The translations under genes were made by a program, and so were the position numbers. Of a stretch of DNA of 64,000 nt, positions 35,773-45,119 are shown piece by piece (position 1 is the stretch's first letter; each line of letters starts with the position of its first letter). Source of the DNA: Deltaproteobacteria bacterium (GTDB lineage Bacteria > Desulfobacterota > DSM-4660 > Desulfatiglandales > HGW-15); the NCBI GenBank assembly GCA_016931115.1, contig JAFGFM010000009.1, positions 1-64,000 on the forward strand, read 5' to 3'. The notes beneath the pieces are model-generated. The model made no database searches, was not told the DNA's origin, and worked only from the letters and a program-made list of their open reading frames with translations.

Positions 35773-36795
35773 ATGCGTCTTTTTTTAATCTACTTGATTA
35801 CCGGACTAATATTTACAGGGTTTGCCGGATGCGAGAACCATTCATCCCCGGATGACAAAATAAATTCATCAGTATGTGACAGGACCTGCCTTGAGGAGTT
35901 TGTAAACAAGTACCTTGAGGCCATGATAGCAAATGATCCGGGTAAGGCCCCCTTTTCTAAAACCGCACGGTATACAGAAAATGCGGATGAGATGCCTCTC
36001 TCATCCATTTCAATGGGTCTATGGACAACAGCAGCAGCTCTGACAGACTATAAGTTCTATATTTCAGACGTTGATGCGGGGCAGGTAGCATTTGTAGGGC
36101 TTGTAAAGACAAAGGGTAAAGATATGCCATCCCTTCTTTCCATGCGCCTAAGAATAGAAAACAGGGAGATCACAGAGGCTGAGGCCATTGTTGTTGATTC
36201 ATTAACAGGAGGCGTCGGAGGGGCAATGGCTGTTCCTCCGATTGCGTTCTCTCAGGTGCTCCCGTCTGAAGATCGTGTATCACGTGAAGAGCTTGTAAGG
36301 ATATCAGACCTCTATTTTGATTCTATTGAACTCAGCAACAGCCGGATTGTGCCCTGGCATGATGAATGTTACCGCCTTGAAAATGGAATGTGGACTGCAG
36401 GAACAAATTTACCGCCTGAAATGGCGACCCATGTAAAAGAAACACCTGCTCCGCAATTCACGCCAACAGGTGAAACCTCTATTGCCTTTGCAAGGGGTGT
36501 ATGTTCAGAGGCGATTGATTCAGGGGTCTTTGCACTCATAGAAAGCATAACACCCAGAAGGACACCTGTTATTGATGTGGAAAAGGGTGTAACCTGGGGC
36601 GTATATATGTTCAACCATCCCGGTGTTGAGACTATCACCATGCCGGATGGTTCAACCCAGCCCGCAGCATATTTCAGGGGAGAGCCAAACTCTATGCCCA
36701 TGTCCGAACTCTTCAAGATCAAGGGAGGCAAGATCCGTGACATCATGGCAATAGGAGTCATCAAAAAATACAAAAGCGGGAGCGGCTGGGATTAA
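35773..36795 (+). CDS. Lipoprotein of unknown function with a duplicated NTF2/SnoaL-like fold
   Basis: 340 residues. The ATG at 35773 follows AGGAGGAAAGTT and gives a lipoprotein signal (LITGLIFTGFAGC, Cys19), so earlier in-frame starts (from 35665) are rejected. Two stretches, CLEEFVNKYLEAMIANDPGK and EELVRISDLYFDSIELSNSR, begin similar halves. Both look like the first helix of an NTF2/SnoaL-type cone fold, followed by strands. No catalytic residues recognised. Stands alone, with its own promoter region. Confidence 0.6.
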   Translation: MRLFLIYLITGLIFTGFAGCENHSSPDDKINSSVCDRTCLEEFVNKYLEAMIANDPGKAPFSKTARYTENADEMPLSSISMGLWTTAAALTDYKFYISDVDAGQVAFVGLVKTKGKDMPSLLSMRLRIENREITEAEAIVVDSLTGGVGGAMAVPPIAFSQVLPSEDRVSREELVRISDLYFDSIELSNSRIVPWHDECYRLENGMWTAGTNLPPEMATHVKETPAPQFTPTGETSIAFARGVCSEAIDSGVFALIESITPRRTPVIDVEKGVTWGVYMFNHPGVETITMPDGSTQPAAYFRGEPNSMPMSELFKIKGGKIRDIMAIGVIKKYKSGSGWD

Positions 36796-37034
36796 AGATT
36801 TTTTTTAAACCAGATCTAATGGTGCGGCAGTAGCAGAGGATATCAAAATACCTGAATAAAACATACCTTCACCATTTTTAGGGAGGTCTGTATTCATATC
36901 TACCAGCTTATATTTGTATGATGAGCCAGGATTGCAGATGCCTTCGCCACAGCAAAGGAGACCCGGCCCAGGGGGCGCAGTCCATCGGTTCTGGTACCAT
37001 TGAGAGGGCTCTACCCCCTGATAGTCGGTCAGGG

Positions 37035-38399
37035 CTACATACCTCCGAGCCTTGGAAGTATTGCAGAGGCAAAACTCAGGATAAAAAAGAATCCGCACAT
37101 ATCAGTAATTGTTGTAAGCAAAGGGCTGGAAACAAGTGCAGGATCAAGTTTTAATCTTCTGAGGAAGAGAGGAAGTATGCCACCTATGGCAACGGAGACC
37201 AGTGTGTTTGCGGCAAGTGCGCCACCTACTACAAATCCGAGCCAGATGTTTTTTTTCCATAAAAAGGCGATTCCTCCAAGAAGCAGGCCCAGCATCAGAC
37301 CATTAATAATACCCAACCTGGCCTCTTTAGCCAGTACCCAGAACAATTCACCAGGACGTACCAGACCAAGGGAAAGCTCACGCATTGAAACCGCAACAGC
37401 CTGATTTCCTGAACAGCCGCTCATATCGCTTACTATAGGCAAAAAAACAGCAAGGGTGATGACCATGGCAAGGGTATCCTGATATAGAGCGATCACGGTT
37501 GCCGCAATGATATTCAAGATTATGTTTATACTCAACCACGAAAGACGGCGCCCTGCTCGTGACAGAAGAGACATGGTCCTGAACTCCTCACCGCCAATGA
37601 TACCGCTGAGTCTGAGGAAGGCTTTAGTCTTTACTCTATTAACCGCCTCTTCAACGGCAGTAGGCAGAACCACCCCTACAAGTATCTGGTCATTGTTAAC
37701 AACCGGCACACCAAGGAGATGATGTTCTTCAAAAAATTCCTGAAGATCTTTGACTGTTGCCATTCCGGGTACACTGAGAGGGAAAGAGATCATTGACTGG
37801 CTGAGTAATGTATCCTTTTTTAAAAAGAGCAGGTCATGTATACGAAGTACCCCTTTCAGTCTGTTTCCCTGATCAACAACATATATATACTGTACATGAT
37901 AGTCGATATATTCATCCCTGTTGGCCCGCAGGTCATCAAGAACATCATTTATTTTGTTATCAAGGTTATATGCAAGAAACTCGGAAATCATAAGCCCTCC
38001 GGCGCAGTCCGGGGGATATTCCAGCATCATCCTTGCTTCGTCAGCGTCTTCTCGATCCATTTTTTCCAGGATCGCATGGCTGGACTCCTCATCCATTTCT
38101 CCAAGCACATCAGCAAGATGATCACTTGTCAATTCTTCCATGATGGCTGCGGCCCGGTCAGAAGGCATATCCTCAACAAGGTCTGCGGCCTGGATTTCTG
38201 GAATATCCTCAATTACATCGGCTGCGTCCGATGGGCTAAGCAGGCTCAAAAGACGATGCTGCTCTTCTGTAGTTAGCCGCGAGATAACCCTGGCTGTTTC
38301 TGATGGACTGAGGGAATTGATAAAAGCTGTCAACTCATGACGATTTTCATTGTCAACAAGTTCTTTAAGTCTATCTTTTGTGAATTTTATTTCACTCAT
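37035..38399 (-). CDS. mgtE: Magnesium transporter
   Basis: 454 residues. The cytoplasmic N-domain has the repeated acidic helices (SPSDAADVIEDIPEIQAADL, LADVLGEMDEESSHAILEKM). Two CBS domains follow (YPPDCAGGLMISEFLAY, GVLRIHDLLFL, GVPVVNNDQILVGVV), then five membrane helices with DMSGCSGNQAVAVSMREL, the Mg2+-lining region. MgtE is a Mg2+-gated channel: cytosolic Mg2+ binding to N and CBS domains closes it. Isolated gene. The 240 bases downstream (36796-37034) carry no convincing gene. Confidence 0.95.
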   Translation of the reverse strand: MSEIKFTKDRLKELVDNENRHELTAFINSLSPSETARVISRLTTEEQHRLLSLLSPSDAADVIEDIPEIQAADLVEDMPSDRAAAIMEELTSDHLADVLGEMDEESSHAILEKMDREDADEARMMLEYPPDCAGGLMISEFLAYNLDNKINDVLDDLRANRDEYIDYHVQYIYVVDQGNRLKGVLRIHDLLFLKKDTLLSQSMISFPLSVPGMATVKDLQEFFEEHHLLGVPVVNNDQILVGVVLPTAVEEAVNRVKTKAFLRLSGIIGGEEFRTMSLLSRAGRRLSWLSINIILNIIAATVIALYQDTLAMVITLAVFLPIVSDMSGCSGNQAVAVSMRELSLGLVRPGELFWVLAKEARLGIINGLMLGLLLGGIAFLWKKNIWLGFVVGGALAANTLVSVAIGGILPLFLRRLKLDPALVSSPLLTTITDMCGFFFILSFASAILPRLGGM

Positions 38400-38741
38400 G
38401 AATAGCCTCGTTTATTTAAGCTGTTAATAAAGACCATAGTTTTATACTGAAGAATCGTGTTTTTTTGATATCAGCTTTAAACGTTCAAAGTCAATATGAA
38501 ACAAAACATAATGCAGCCCGGTAAAATGGCAAAATATTGAACCCTGTTTTACTTTTAAAAATAGGTATCAATCAAAATTTGATTTATCCTGTTTTTCAGG
38601 TATATTCATAAAATTAAAACTTAATTATTATCATGAATGAGATTTTTTACTTAAAAGGGAAAAACCTCCCTATCAAAAGAGCGGATTTTCCGGGGCTACT
38701 GATAGCTGGGCCAATTCTCTGAACATTTTAATGTAAAAATT
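38400..38741. other. Divergent promoter region between mgtE and the SLC12-type gene
   Basis: 342 AT-rich bases between divergently transcribed genes. No ORF, RNA gene or recognised riboswitch was seen. A small hairpin GGGAAAAACCTCCC at 38658-38671 lies upstream of the transporter. Confidence 0.4.
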
Positions 38742-40955
38742 ATGAAAATAAAAAACTCTAATAAACTCGGTACATTCGGCGGGGTATTTACACCATCCGT
38801 TCTGACCATCCTGGGCGTAATAATGTTCATGCGCGCCGGCTATGTAATAGGCGAGGCAGGTATAATACATGCACTTTTTATTCTGCTAATCGCTAAATCC
38901 ATCACGACCCTCACAAGCCTCTCCATTTCGGCTGTATCCACAAACACCCCTGTTTCCGGAGGGGGGGCATATTTTCTTATCTCCCGCGCGCTCGGCCCTG
39001 AGTTCGGCGGGGCAATCGGCATTGCCCTTTTTCTTGCACAGGCAGTATCTGTGCCATTTTATATCTTAGGTTTTACAGAGGCCCTTGTCCGCGCATTCCC
39101 AGGCGCTACTCCCTATTTCCTGAGCATAGCAATGTTCACCACAGCAGCATTGTTCCTCGTTTCATTGACCGGCGCAAAGATAGCCATAAAAACACAGTAT
39201 CTGATCATGGCAATACTGGGGCTTTCGATAATTGTCTTTATGGGCGGGTCACTGTCAAATTTCAACTACAGCATATTTTCAGCAAACATGCGATCAAATT
39301 ACACTTCCGGCGACATATCCTTCTGGGTAATGTTTGCGCTGTACTTTCCGGCTGCTACCGGCATCATGGCAGGTGTCAACATGTCAGGAGACCTTAAGAA
39401 TCCTGGCAAATCCATCCCGGCAGGCACCTTTGCGGCTGTATTTACCGGGCTTTTAATATATGGCCTTCAGATCCTGATCATCGGAGGCGCACAGACACGT
39501 ACGCAATTACTTAATTCATCCTTTGAAACCATGGGCGATCAGGCTCTTTTCAGTTTCGGATTTCTGGTTACAGCAGGAGTATTTGCTGCAACGCTTTCAA
39601 GCGGACTTGGCTCATTCCTTGGCGCGCCAAGGATTCTTCAGGCAGTAGCAAGGGACAATGTTGTCCCTCTTACAGGTATTTTCCGCAAGGGTTCTAAAAA
39701 GGGTGATGAACCCCATCGTTCCCTGGTTTTTACTCTTGTTATAGCACTTATTATTATTTACTGGGCCGGGGGCAATTCAGAGGGAAGCGCATTTAATGTT
39801 ATCGCCTCTATTGTTACCATGTTTTTTCTGTACACATACGGGATGATAAATATCGCGGCCTTTGTTGAATCCTTTGCTGGCAATCCATCCTTCAGGCCAA
39901 GATTTAAGTACTACCACTGGCTTCCTGCCATCACAGGAGGGGCAGGATGTATCATTACCGCCTTCCTCATTGATCCATGGGCAGCGGCCGCTGCGGCAGT
40001 CATAATAATTGTTTTTTATTTTTTTCTGAAAAGACGCGTACTCAGGGTGAATTTTGGTGATGCAAGGTGGGGCTTTGTATATTCAAGGCTCAGGAGTAAC
40101 CTGCTTAAACTGGCAAAAACCGCTATTAATCCAAAAAACTGGAGACCCTCAATACTTGTTTTAACCGGTGAACCGGAAGAACATCATACGAAAATCATGT
40201 ATGCCCTGTGGATTGGGTCTGAACGGGGGCTTGTTACGCTTGTACGTATTTTAACAGGAGACATTCTGGAACTTGCCAAACATCGCCAGATTGCCAAAGA
40301 CCAGTTGAACAGGTTCATAGTTGATAATGACTTTGAGGCCCTCTCTAACGTTGTAATATTAAAAAACCTTGATGAAGGACTTTCTGCCATTATACAAGGG
40401 CATTCAATAGGCCCGCTTCAACCAAATGTCGTATTTATGGGGTGGGCTTCAGATAAAGAACGTTCTGTCCCTTTTGTAAGGCATCTTATTTCAGCTCACT
40501 CTCTTGGGATGAGCCTTGTCCTGGTAAGGGACAACGGTCTCCCGGATAAAGAGGTGACCGGAAGGATTGATATCTGGTGGAGGGGCAAGAAGAACGGTTC
40601 ATTGATGGTAATTATTTCCCATCTCTTAATCCTTAACAACGAATGGTCAAATATAAAAATCCGTTTGTTGAGGGTGATACAGAATGAAGAAGGGAGGGAA
40701 CCCGCTGCCCGGTCTCTAAATGAAATGGTTGATGCGGCGCGAATAGAGGCGGAGGTACATATTATTGTCTCGGAATCACCCTTTGCAGATGTATTGCACC
40801 GGCATTCTTCAGATGCCTCTGTCGTTTTTCTGGGGTTCATTATGCCCGAAGAGAAAGAGGCTGTCGAGTTCCAGTCCAGGTATGAGAAAATGCTGTCAGG
40901 TCTTCCGACAACCCTTCTTTTTTGCTCTTCAGGTGAAGCAGACTTAATGGCATAG
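38742..40955 (+). CDS. Cation-chloride cotransporter-like permease (SLC12/APC superfamily)
   Basis: 737 residues. Twelve membrane helices fill residues about 15-430, opening with LGTFGGVFTPSVLTILGVIM, the start typical of Na-K-Cl cotransporters. SGGGAYFLISRALGPEFGGA and FFPAATGIMAG-like segments (YFPAATGIMAGVNMSGDLKN) match the substrate-path helices. A C-terminal cytoplasmic domain (about 470-737) contains RPSILVLTGEPEEH and AEVHIIVSESPFADVLHRHS, as in eukaryotic SLC12 and bacterial homologues. Transports chloride or amino acids with cations; the substrate is not readable from sequence. Confidence 0.85.
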   Translation: MKIKNSNKLGTFGGVFTPSVLTILGVIMFMRAGYVIGEAGIIHALFILLIAKSITTLTSLSISAVSTNTPVSGGGAYFLISRALGPEFGGAIGIALFLAQAVSVPFYILGFTEALVRAFPGATPYFLSIAMFTTAALFLVSLTGAKIAIKTQYLIMAILGLSIIVFMGGSLSNFNYSIFSANMRSNYTSGDISFWVMFALYFPAATGIMAGVNMSGDLKNPGKSIPAGTFAAVFTGLLIYGLQILIIGGAQTRTQLLNSSFETMGDQALFSFGFLVTAGVFAATLSSGLGSFLGAPRILQAVARDNVVPLTGIFRKGSKKGDEPHRSLVFTLVIALIIIYWAGGNSEGSAFNVIASIVTMFFLYTYGMINIAAFVESFAGNPSFRPRFKYYHWLPAITGGAGCIITAFLIDPWAAAAAAVIIIVFYFFLKRRVLRVNFGDARWGFVYSRLRSNLLKLAKTAINPKNWRPSILVLTGEPEEHHTKIMYALWIGSERGLVTLVRILTGDILELAKHRQIAKDQLNRFIVDNDFEALSNVVILKNLDEGLSAIIQGHSIGPLQPNVVFMGWASDKERSVPFVRHLISAHSLGMSLVLVRDNGLPDKEVTGRIDIWWRGKKNGSLMVIISHLLILNNEWSNIKIRLLRVIQNEEGREPAARSLNEMVDAARIEAEVHIIVSESPFADVLHRHSSDASVVFLGFIMPEEKEAVEFQSRYEKMLSGLPTTLLFCSSGEADLMA

Positions 40956-41021
40956 AAAATTTAAAAGAACTTTTGAGGAAAAAAAATATAAACATAAACA
41001 AATCTGTTTAAGGAGGCAGCT

Positions 41022-42363
41022 ATGAGATTCATAATTATTGGTGGTGACGCAGCAGGGATGAGCGCGGCAAGCCGGGCAAAAAGAAATATGCCTGAAATGG
41101 ATGTCACAGTGCTTGAACAGACAATGGATATATCCTACAGTGCATGTAGCATGCCATACAATATTGCAGACCCTGTCAGGGACATGGATGACCTGGTGGT
41201 GAGAAAGGCGGAGGCATTCATCAGTAAACAGGGCATTGATCTGAGGACAGGGCACAGGGTAACCTCAATTGATCCGGTAAAAAGGAATGTCTCCTGTACC
41301 GATTCATATGGCAAAGAGATGACCCTTCCCTATGACAGACTGCTTATCGCAACAGGCGCATCCCCCATCATCCCTGATATCCCTGGAACAGACCTTCCCG
41401 GTCTCTTTACACTTAAAAATCTTGGGGATGGCAGAAAGATCAAGCAGTTCATTCGTGACCGCAATGTTAAAAGGGCGGTTATTATCGGTATGGGGTATAT
41501 TGCCCTTGAGATGTGCGAGGCACTTAATAAAAATCATATTGATGTTGAGATGGTTAAGCCCAGGCCAGGCTTTATATCATGGATGAGTGATGAGCTCTCT
41601 GACATGGTTAGAGCGGAGGTTGAAAAGAACGGGGTCAAGCTCCATGCAGGGCATGAAATAGAGGAGATAAAGGGGTCTCAGCGCGGGCTTATGGTCAGGT
41701 GCAGTGATATGGCCATTAGCTGTGACATGGTGATCTGTGCAACAGGGGTAACCCCAAATAGCGGTCTTGCGGAAAGGACCGGGTTAACGCTGGGGGTAAA
41801 AAAATCGATCGCTGTTAACAAAAAGCTTTTAACCTCTGATGAAAACATCTATGCGGCAGGGGACTGCGCTGACAGTTATCATGTTGTTACAGGTGAAAAG
41901 AGCTATATTCCTCTTGCCCTCAGGGCAAACAGGGCAGGCTGGGCAGTGGCCGACAATGTAACAGGAGGTAGCGCAGAGCTTGAGGGTGTTGTGGGTACAG
42001 CGGTCTTCAGGGTCTTTGAAATGCAGGTTGCACGGACAGGCCTTGATATTAAAGAATCCAAAAAGGCGGGGTTTGACCCGGTTGATGTGGTGATTACAAG
42101 TCCGAGCCGGGCACACGCATACCCTGGCAGTGCGGAGATAAAGGTTCACATGACAGGCGATAAAAAGAGCGGAAGGCTACTTGGAGTACAGATGGTTGGA
42201 ACGGATGGCGTTGCTCACAGGATAAACGCCCCCGCAGTGGCCCTTCACAGGAGGATGACCGTGGAGGGAGCTGAGCCAGTGCGACCTTGCCTATGCGCCG
42301 CCATTCAGCCCTGTGTGGGACCCGGTCTTGATTGCCGCCCTCCAGTTGATGAAAAGGTTATGA
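41022..42363 (+). pseudogene. CoA-disulfide reductase-like FAD/NAD(P)H oxidoreductase with a C-terminal frameshift
   Basis: A pyridine-nucleotide-disulfide oxidoreductase of the CoA-disulfide reductase/NADH oxidase group. FAD loop IIIGGDAAGMSAASRAKR, redox Cys in SYSACSMPYNI, NAD loop VIIGMGYIALEMCEAL, FAD end VNKKLLTSDENIYAAGDCAD. After HRRMTVE the annotated frame becomes nonsense, while the +1 frame reads [20 protein letters not shown] and ends [12 protein letters not shown] at 42361-42363. That is the normal family C-terminus. One extra G in GGAGGGAG (42264-42270) explains it. The uncorrected frame would run to 42503 into the opposite HTH gene. It is either a recent mutation or a sequencing error; otherwise the gene is intact, about 447 residues. 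Confidence 0.85.
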
Positions 42364-42377
42364 TGATGGGTGTTTTG

Positions 42378-42596
42378 TTACCTGTCTTCCTCTTCAATCT
42401 CCATGATATCGCCCGGTGTGCAGTCAAGCGCCTCACAAAGGGCGATAAGGGTAGAGAAGCGAATGGCCTTTGCCTTGCCGCACTTGAGTATGGAGAGGTT
42501 TGAGAGTGTTATGCCCACCCTCTCTGCCAGCTCGGAAAGTGTCATCCTGCGTTTAACCAGCAGCAGGTCCAGATTAACCCTTATTGTTTTTGCCAT
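42378..42596 (-). CDS. Cro/CI-type helix-turn-helix regulator (YozG-like), paralogue of 18281-18493
   Basis: 72 residues: VNLDLLLVKRRMTLSELAER leads into GITLSNLSILKCGKAKAIRF and STLIALCEALDCTPGDIMEI, a single HTH of the small Cro/CI kind. It overlaps the stop of the upstream DUF2975 gene by one base, so the two form one transcription unit. Confidence 0.87.
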   Translation of the reverse strand: MAKTIRVNLDLLLVKRRMTLSELAERVGITLSNLSILKCGKAKAIRFSTLIALCEALDCTPGDIMEIEEEDR

Positions 42597-43369
42597 TATA
42601 TTGTAAGCCTCTGCTCTTCATGCATTTTAACGGCCTCATTGACAACACCCGCCAGCACCAACAGGGCAATGCCTATAAATATCGCTACCAGATCGAAATT
42701 AATGGGGGGTGTGAATTCTATCACCGGTGAACTATTGATAGATACACTTTTTAGCACAATGTCCAGACCAAAATATTTTAATGGGGGATAAACCACATTC
42801 CAGGTGATAACTGCAATGGCTATCTTCTTCAATCCGTTCACATTTAATGAGTGAAAGGCATCACCATTACAGATAAAAACAAAAATATTACGAAGCTGTA
42901 GCAATACATAGCACCAGATAATTGCATTACCTAAAAAGGCTAACAGCCATAGTTGCCAGGTAAAAAGGTTTTGCGGAATGATATTTATCGTTGCGGCCCC
43001 GTTTATCATCTGTTCCTTTAATCCTGAGATATCCATAGAATGCAATGCTGATAAATCAAGTATAAATCGGGAATCAATAAAAATATCTAAACCAAAAAAA
43101 GAGGGGTCTAATAAATGAGCTATAGTTGTTGCAAAGAACAATGGTATTAATATTATGATCCACATAAGATAAAGATCATGAAAAAGATCAAGAATGCGTC
43201 TTACTGTATTTGCCAGGCGATAGGTTGTCCTTTTATTGTTGGCACTTGAAACAATGGGCCTGTATCTGGGTATATAGTAACGTCTGACAAACCATAACAT
43301 TGAGAATCCATAAGCCGGTAAACCAACAATAATTGCAAGGGCAAAAATAATTATCATCAGCTTTTCCAT
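42596..43369 (-). CDS. DUF2975 membrane protein
   Basis: 257 residues with four to five membrane helices and the DUF2975 end: RNIFVFICNGDAFHSLNVNG (cytoplasmic loop) and VLAGVVNEAVKMHEEQRLTI at the C-terminus. A GGAGG box (rc of 43376-43380) precedes the ATG. Together with the HTH gene it forms a membrane-protein/regulator pair. The next gene upstream (43525-44283) is a duplicate with an almost identical last 20 residues. Confidence 0.8.
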   Translation of the reverse strand: MEKLMIIIFALAIIVGLPAYGFSMLWFVRRYYIPRYRPIVSSANNKRTTYRLANTVRRILDLFHDLYLMWIIILIPLFFATTIAHLLDPSFFGLDIFIDSRFILDLSALHSMDISGLKEQMINGAATINIIPQNLFTWQLWLLAFLGNAIIWCYVLLQLRNIFVFICNGDAFHSLNVNGLKKIAIAVITWNVVYPPLKYFGLDIVLKSVSINSSPVIEFTPPINFDLVAIFIGIALLVLAGVVNEAVKMHEEQRLTI

Positions 43370-43459
43370 AAATACCTCCTTTTACTAATGCACTTCATTT
43401 CCATAGTTTAGTGTCAGCTGGTTTCTATCATTTTAGAACGGTGGATTACGCTCCACTAT

Positions 43460-43482
43460 GTAGAGACATGCCTTGTCTCTGC
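43460..43482. repeat. Dispersed short palindrome (GTAGAGACA...TGTCTCTGC)
   Basis: GTAGAGACA and TGTCTCTGC arms around TGCCT, between the two DUF2975 genes. Related to the copy at 57805-57830 (GTAGAGACAAGGCATGCC) and, by its GTAG...CTAC-type ends, to the GTAGGGGC family. Confidence 0.55.
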
Positions 43483-43524
43483 ACAAATGTCGGCCAGAAA
43501 TAAATCCTGACCCTACAAAAACAA

Positions 43525-44283
43525 TCATATCGTCAGCCTCTGCTCTTCATGTATTTTAACCGCCTCATTGATAACACCCGCCAGCACCAGCAGGGCAACA
43601 CCAAGAAATAGATATTCAATACCCACATAAAAATAGGGGGTTATTTTTAATGCCTCTGTACTGGCAGTAATATTTTTCAGTAAAACCCCATAACCATAAT
43701 ACTGCACAAAGGGAGAAAGGCTGTTCCAGATAATTATTACAATACCCATTTTTTTTAAACTGCCGGTAATCACGCCTGTAAATGCATCACCATTGCAAAT
43801 AGAGGTAAAAATATTGCGGAATTCAAGAAGTATATAACAGCCAAGGAGGTTCTTTAACCAGTCAAGCAATTGATATGTATGCCAGTAAATTATTTTTTGA
43901 GGGATAATACCCATACTCACTTTACCCCGGAGTGTCTGATCTTCGAGGCCAGTAATTTTAAAAGCTGATTGCATTGAGAGATCAAGTCTAAAAAAGGTAT
44001 GGATATCAAAACTCATTATACTATTGGTTAAAAATGAAGGGTCGAATAAATGCCGTGTAGCAGGATAAACATAAAAAGCGAATGGCCATATAATGGCAGT
44101 AAATACTGACGATACAAGAACTACGCTTAAAATGATCCTTAAAACATTTGCGAGTCTGTTGGGTCTCTTTTTCCCCCCGATGTTTGAAACTCCAGGTATG
44201 TACTTGATAGAATAACGCCTGATGATCCATATTAAAAAGAGAGCATAAATCACGCCTAAAACAAATGTCAGAAACCCGGCCAT
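43525..44283 (-). CDS. DUF2975 membrane protein, tandem duplicate
   Basis: 252 residues, similar along its length to the preceding gene: an N-terminal helix, WIIRRYSIKYIPGVS, RNIFTSICNGDAFTGVITGS, and VLAGVINEAVKIHEEQRLTI at the end. No HTH gene follows it directly, so it may share the regulator encoded further downstream. The divergence of the middle parts and the conserved ends suggest an old duplication, with the ends under selection. Confidence 0.75.
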   Translation of the reverse strand: MAGFLTFVLGVIYALFLIWIIRRYSIKYIPGVSNIGGKKRPNRLANVLRIILSVVLVSSVFTAIIWPFAFYVYPATRHLFDPSFLTNSIMSFDIHTFFRLDLSMQSAFKITGLEDQTLRGKVSMGIIPQKIIYWHTYQLLDWLKNLLGCYILLEFRNIFTSICNGDAFTGVITGSLKKMGIVIIIWNSLSPFVQYYGYGVLLKNITASTEALKITPYFYVGIEYLFLGVALLVLAGVINEAVKIHEEQRLTI

Positions 44284-44407
44284 AACAATCTCCTTTCACA
44301 GGGAAATTTTAAAAACCTTTTGAATCTTGAATGCTGTATGTGATGCGCTAAAAAAGCAATTTCTGGCAAGTCAATGAGGGCAATTTATTAAAATGCAGAT
44401 TGATTGT

Positions 44408-44460
44408 CAATATATATTTATCGTTTATCGATAAATATTTTGTTTTAAACAATATATCTA
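44408..44460. promoter_or_regulatory. Palindromic candidate operator upstream of the DUF2975/HTH locus
   Basis: TTTATCG occurs twice in tandem (44417-44430) and forms a perfect 12-base palindrome TTTATCGATAAA at 44424-44435. TCAATATAT and ATATTGA flank it as outer inverted arms. It sits 125-175 bases upstream of the DUF2975 start. Confidence 0.35.
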
Positions 44461-44563
44461 TATTGATCGCAGAGATCACACAGAAGGGGATGAAAAAAGA
44501 AATAGGCTGGAGGTTGCATGTAGCTGAAGCAAACCATTGTTTAGAAAGGGTGATGCTATTATA

Positions 44564-44602
44564 TAAAAAAGCTGCGGGGTGAATGCCAGGCATTCACCCC
44601 GC
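44564..44602 (-). terminator. Strong intrinsic terminator (minus strand)
   Basis: Perfect 14-bp inverted repeat at 44574-44602 (GCGGGGTGAATGCC / GGCATTCACCCCGC with one central base). On the minus strand it is followed by AGCTTTTTT (T-run at 44565-44570), a textbook Rho-independent terminator. Confidence 0.9.
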
Positions 44603-44792
44603 TGATGCTAAAAAATGGGAGGGTTGGGGGAAAAACTTTTCTTATTTCTTTTTAACTTTTGCTCTTGTGGTTAACCATCTTCCATGCACCGGCTATAAGC
44701 TCTACCAGGGTTGTCCTTTAACTCTTTTTACCTCCTCTCTCTAATTGGTAGCGCCTCCTGATTATGTCAGTCAGCACAGGAAAACAATCTGG
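44565..44792 (-). ncRNA. Sigma-54-driven small transcription unit next to glrR (candidate small RNA)
   Basis: Between a perfect sigma-54 promoter (44804-44819, minus strand) and a strong terminator lies a unit of about 228 bases with no normal gene. It contains two isolated AGGAGG boxes (minus strand, near 44755 and 44729) without a start codon at proper distance, and a short frame (LVELIAGAWKMVNHKSKS) that has only a CTG start. It lies directly downstream of glrR. In enterobacteria GlrR with sigma-54 drives the small RNA GlmY, encoded beside glrKR. A functional analogue is inferred; no sequence similarity to GlmY was recognised. Confidence 0.55.
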
Positions 44793-44803
44793 TCTTAAAT
44801 AAA

Positions 44804-44820
44804 TGCAAGGGGGGTGCCAC
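44804..44820 (-). promoter_or_regulatory. Sigma-54 promoter for the small transcription unit
   Basis: On the minus strand TGTGGCACCCCCCTTGCA: TGGCAC and TTGC with GG and GC exactly 10 bases apart, a full RpoN consensus. Expected start about 44792. About 125 bases upstream (44942-44969) an inverted pair TGTC-N20-GACA is seen. The enterobacterial GlrR site is TGTC-N12-GACA, so the spacing differs. Confidence 0.8.
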
Positions 44821-45119
44821 AGGTTTCTTGGATATGCTCAGGCCAGGGATAATAATTAAAAAAAGAGAGTTATCTAATCCGGTTCTTTCTATTGTAGATT
44901 GTGGATGCAGATATTTGCTTTTAAATTCAATATGCTATCCATGTCAGAGGAAAATAGGGTTATATGACACAATCAGAATTGTTATTTCAATTGGGGAAAA
45001 TCGCATGCGCTGTTGATAAATTTATTAATGACCTGTGAATGGTTTTTAATACATATGGGTGTAATGAAAAACAGGCAGCTATACGCTTAGCCAGTGATCT
45101 CCACAGAGGGGTATGGCTG

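Noticed and set aside
36805..37098. Minus-strand frame of 97 codons after and overlapping mgtE (GVEPSQWYQNRWTAPPGPG)
   Set aside because: It overlaps the mgtE 3' end by 64 bases, has no ribosome-binding site and matches no family I know. It could be a fragment of a lost gene, but the support is too weak.
38400..38741. c-di-AMP or Mg2+ riboswitch upstream of mgtE or the SLC12-type gene
   Set aside because: No conserved core of the known riboswitches could be found in either direction.
44400..44582. 60-codon plus-strand frame upstream of the DUF2975 locus
   Set aside because: It runs through the palindromic promoter region and into the terminator hairpin, with no ribosome-binding site; more likely chance.
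44565..44792. CsrA-binding RNA (CsrB/RsmY-like) for the small sigma-54 unit because of several GGA motifs
   Set aside because: Only two of the GGA sites fit ANGGA and they are not in hairpin loops that I can fold; not enough for a claim.
44828..45016. 62-codon plus-strand frame between the small sigma-54 unit and glrR
   Set aside because: No ribosome-binding site and no recognisable domain; it overlaps the area where upstream activator sites of the sigma-54 promoter would lie.
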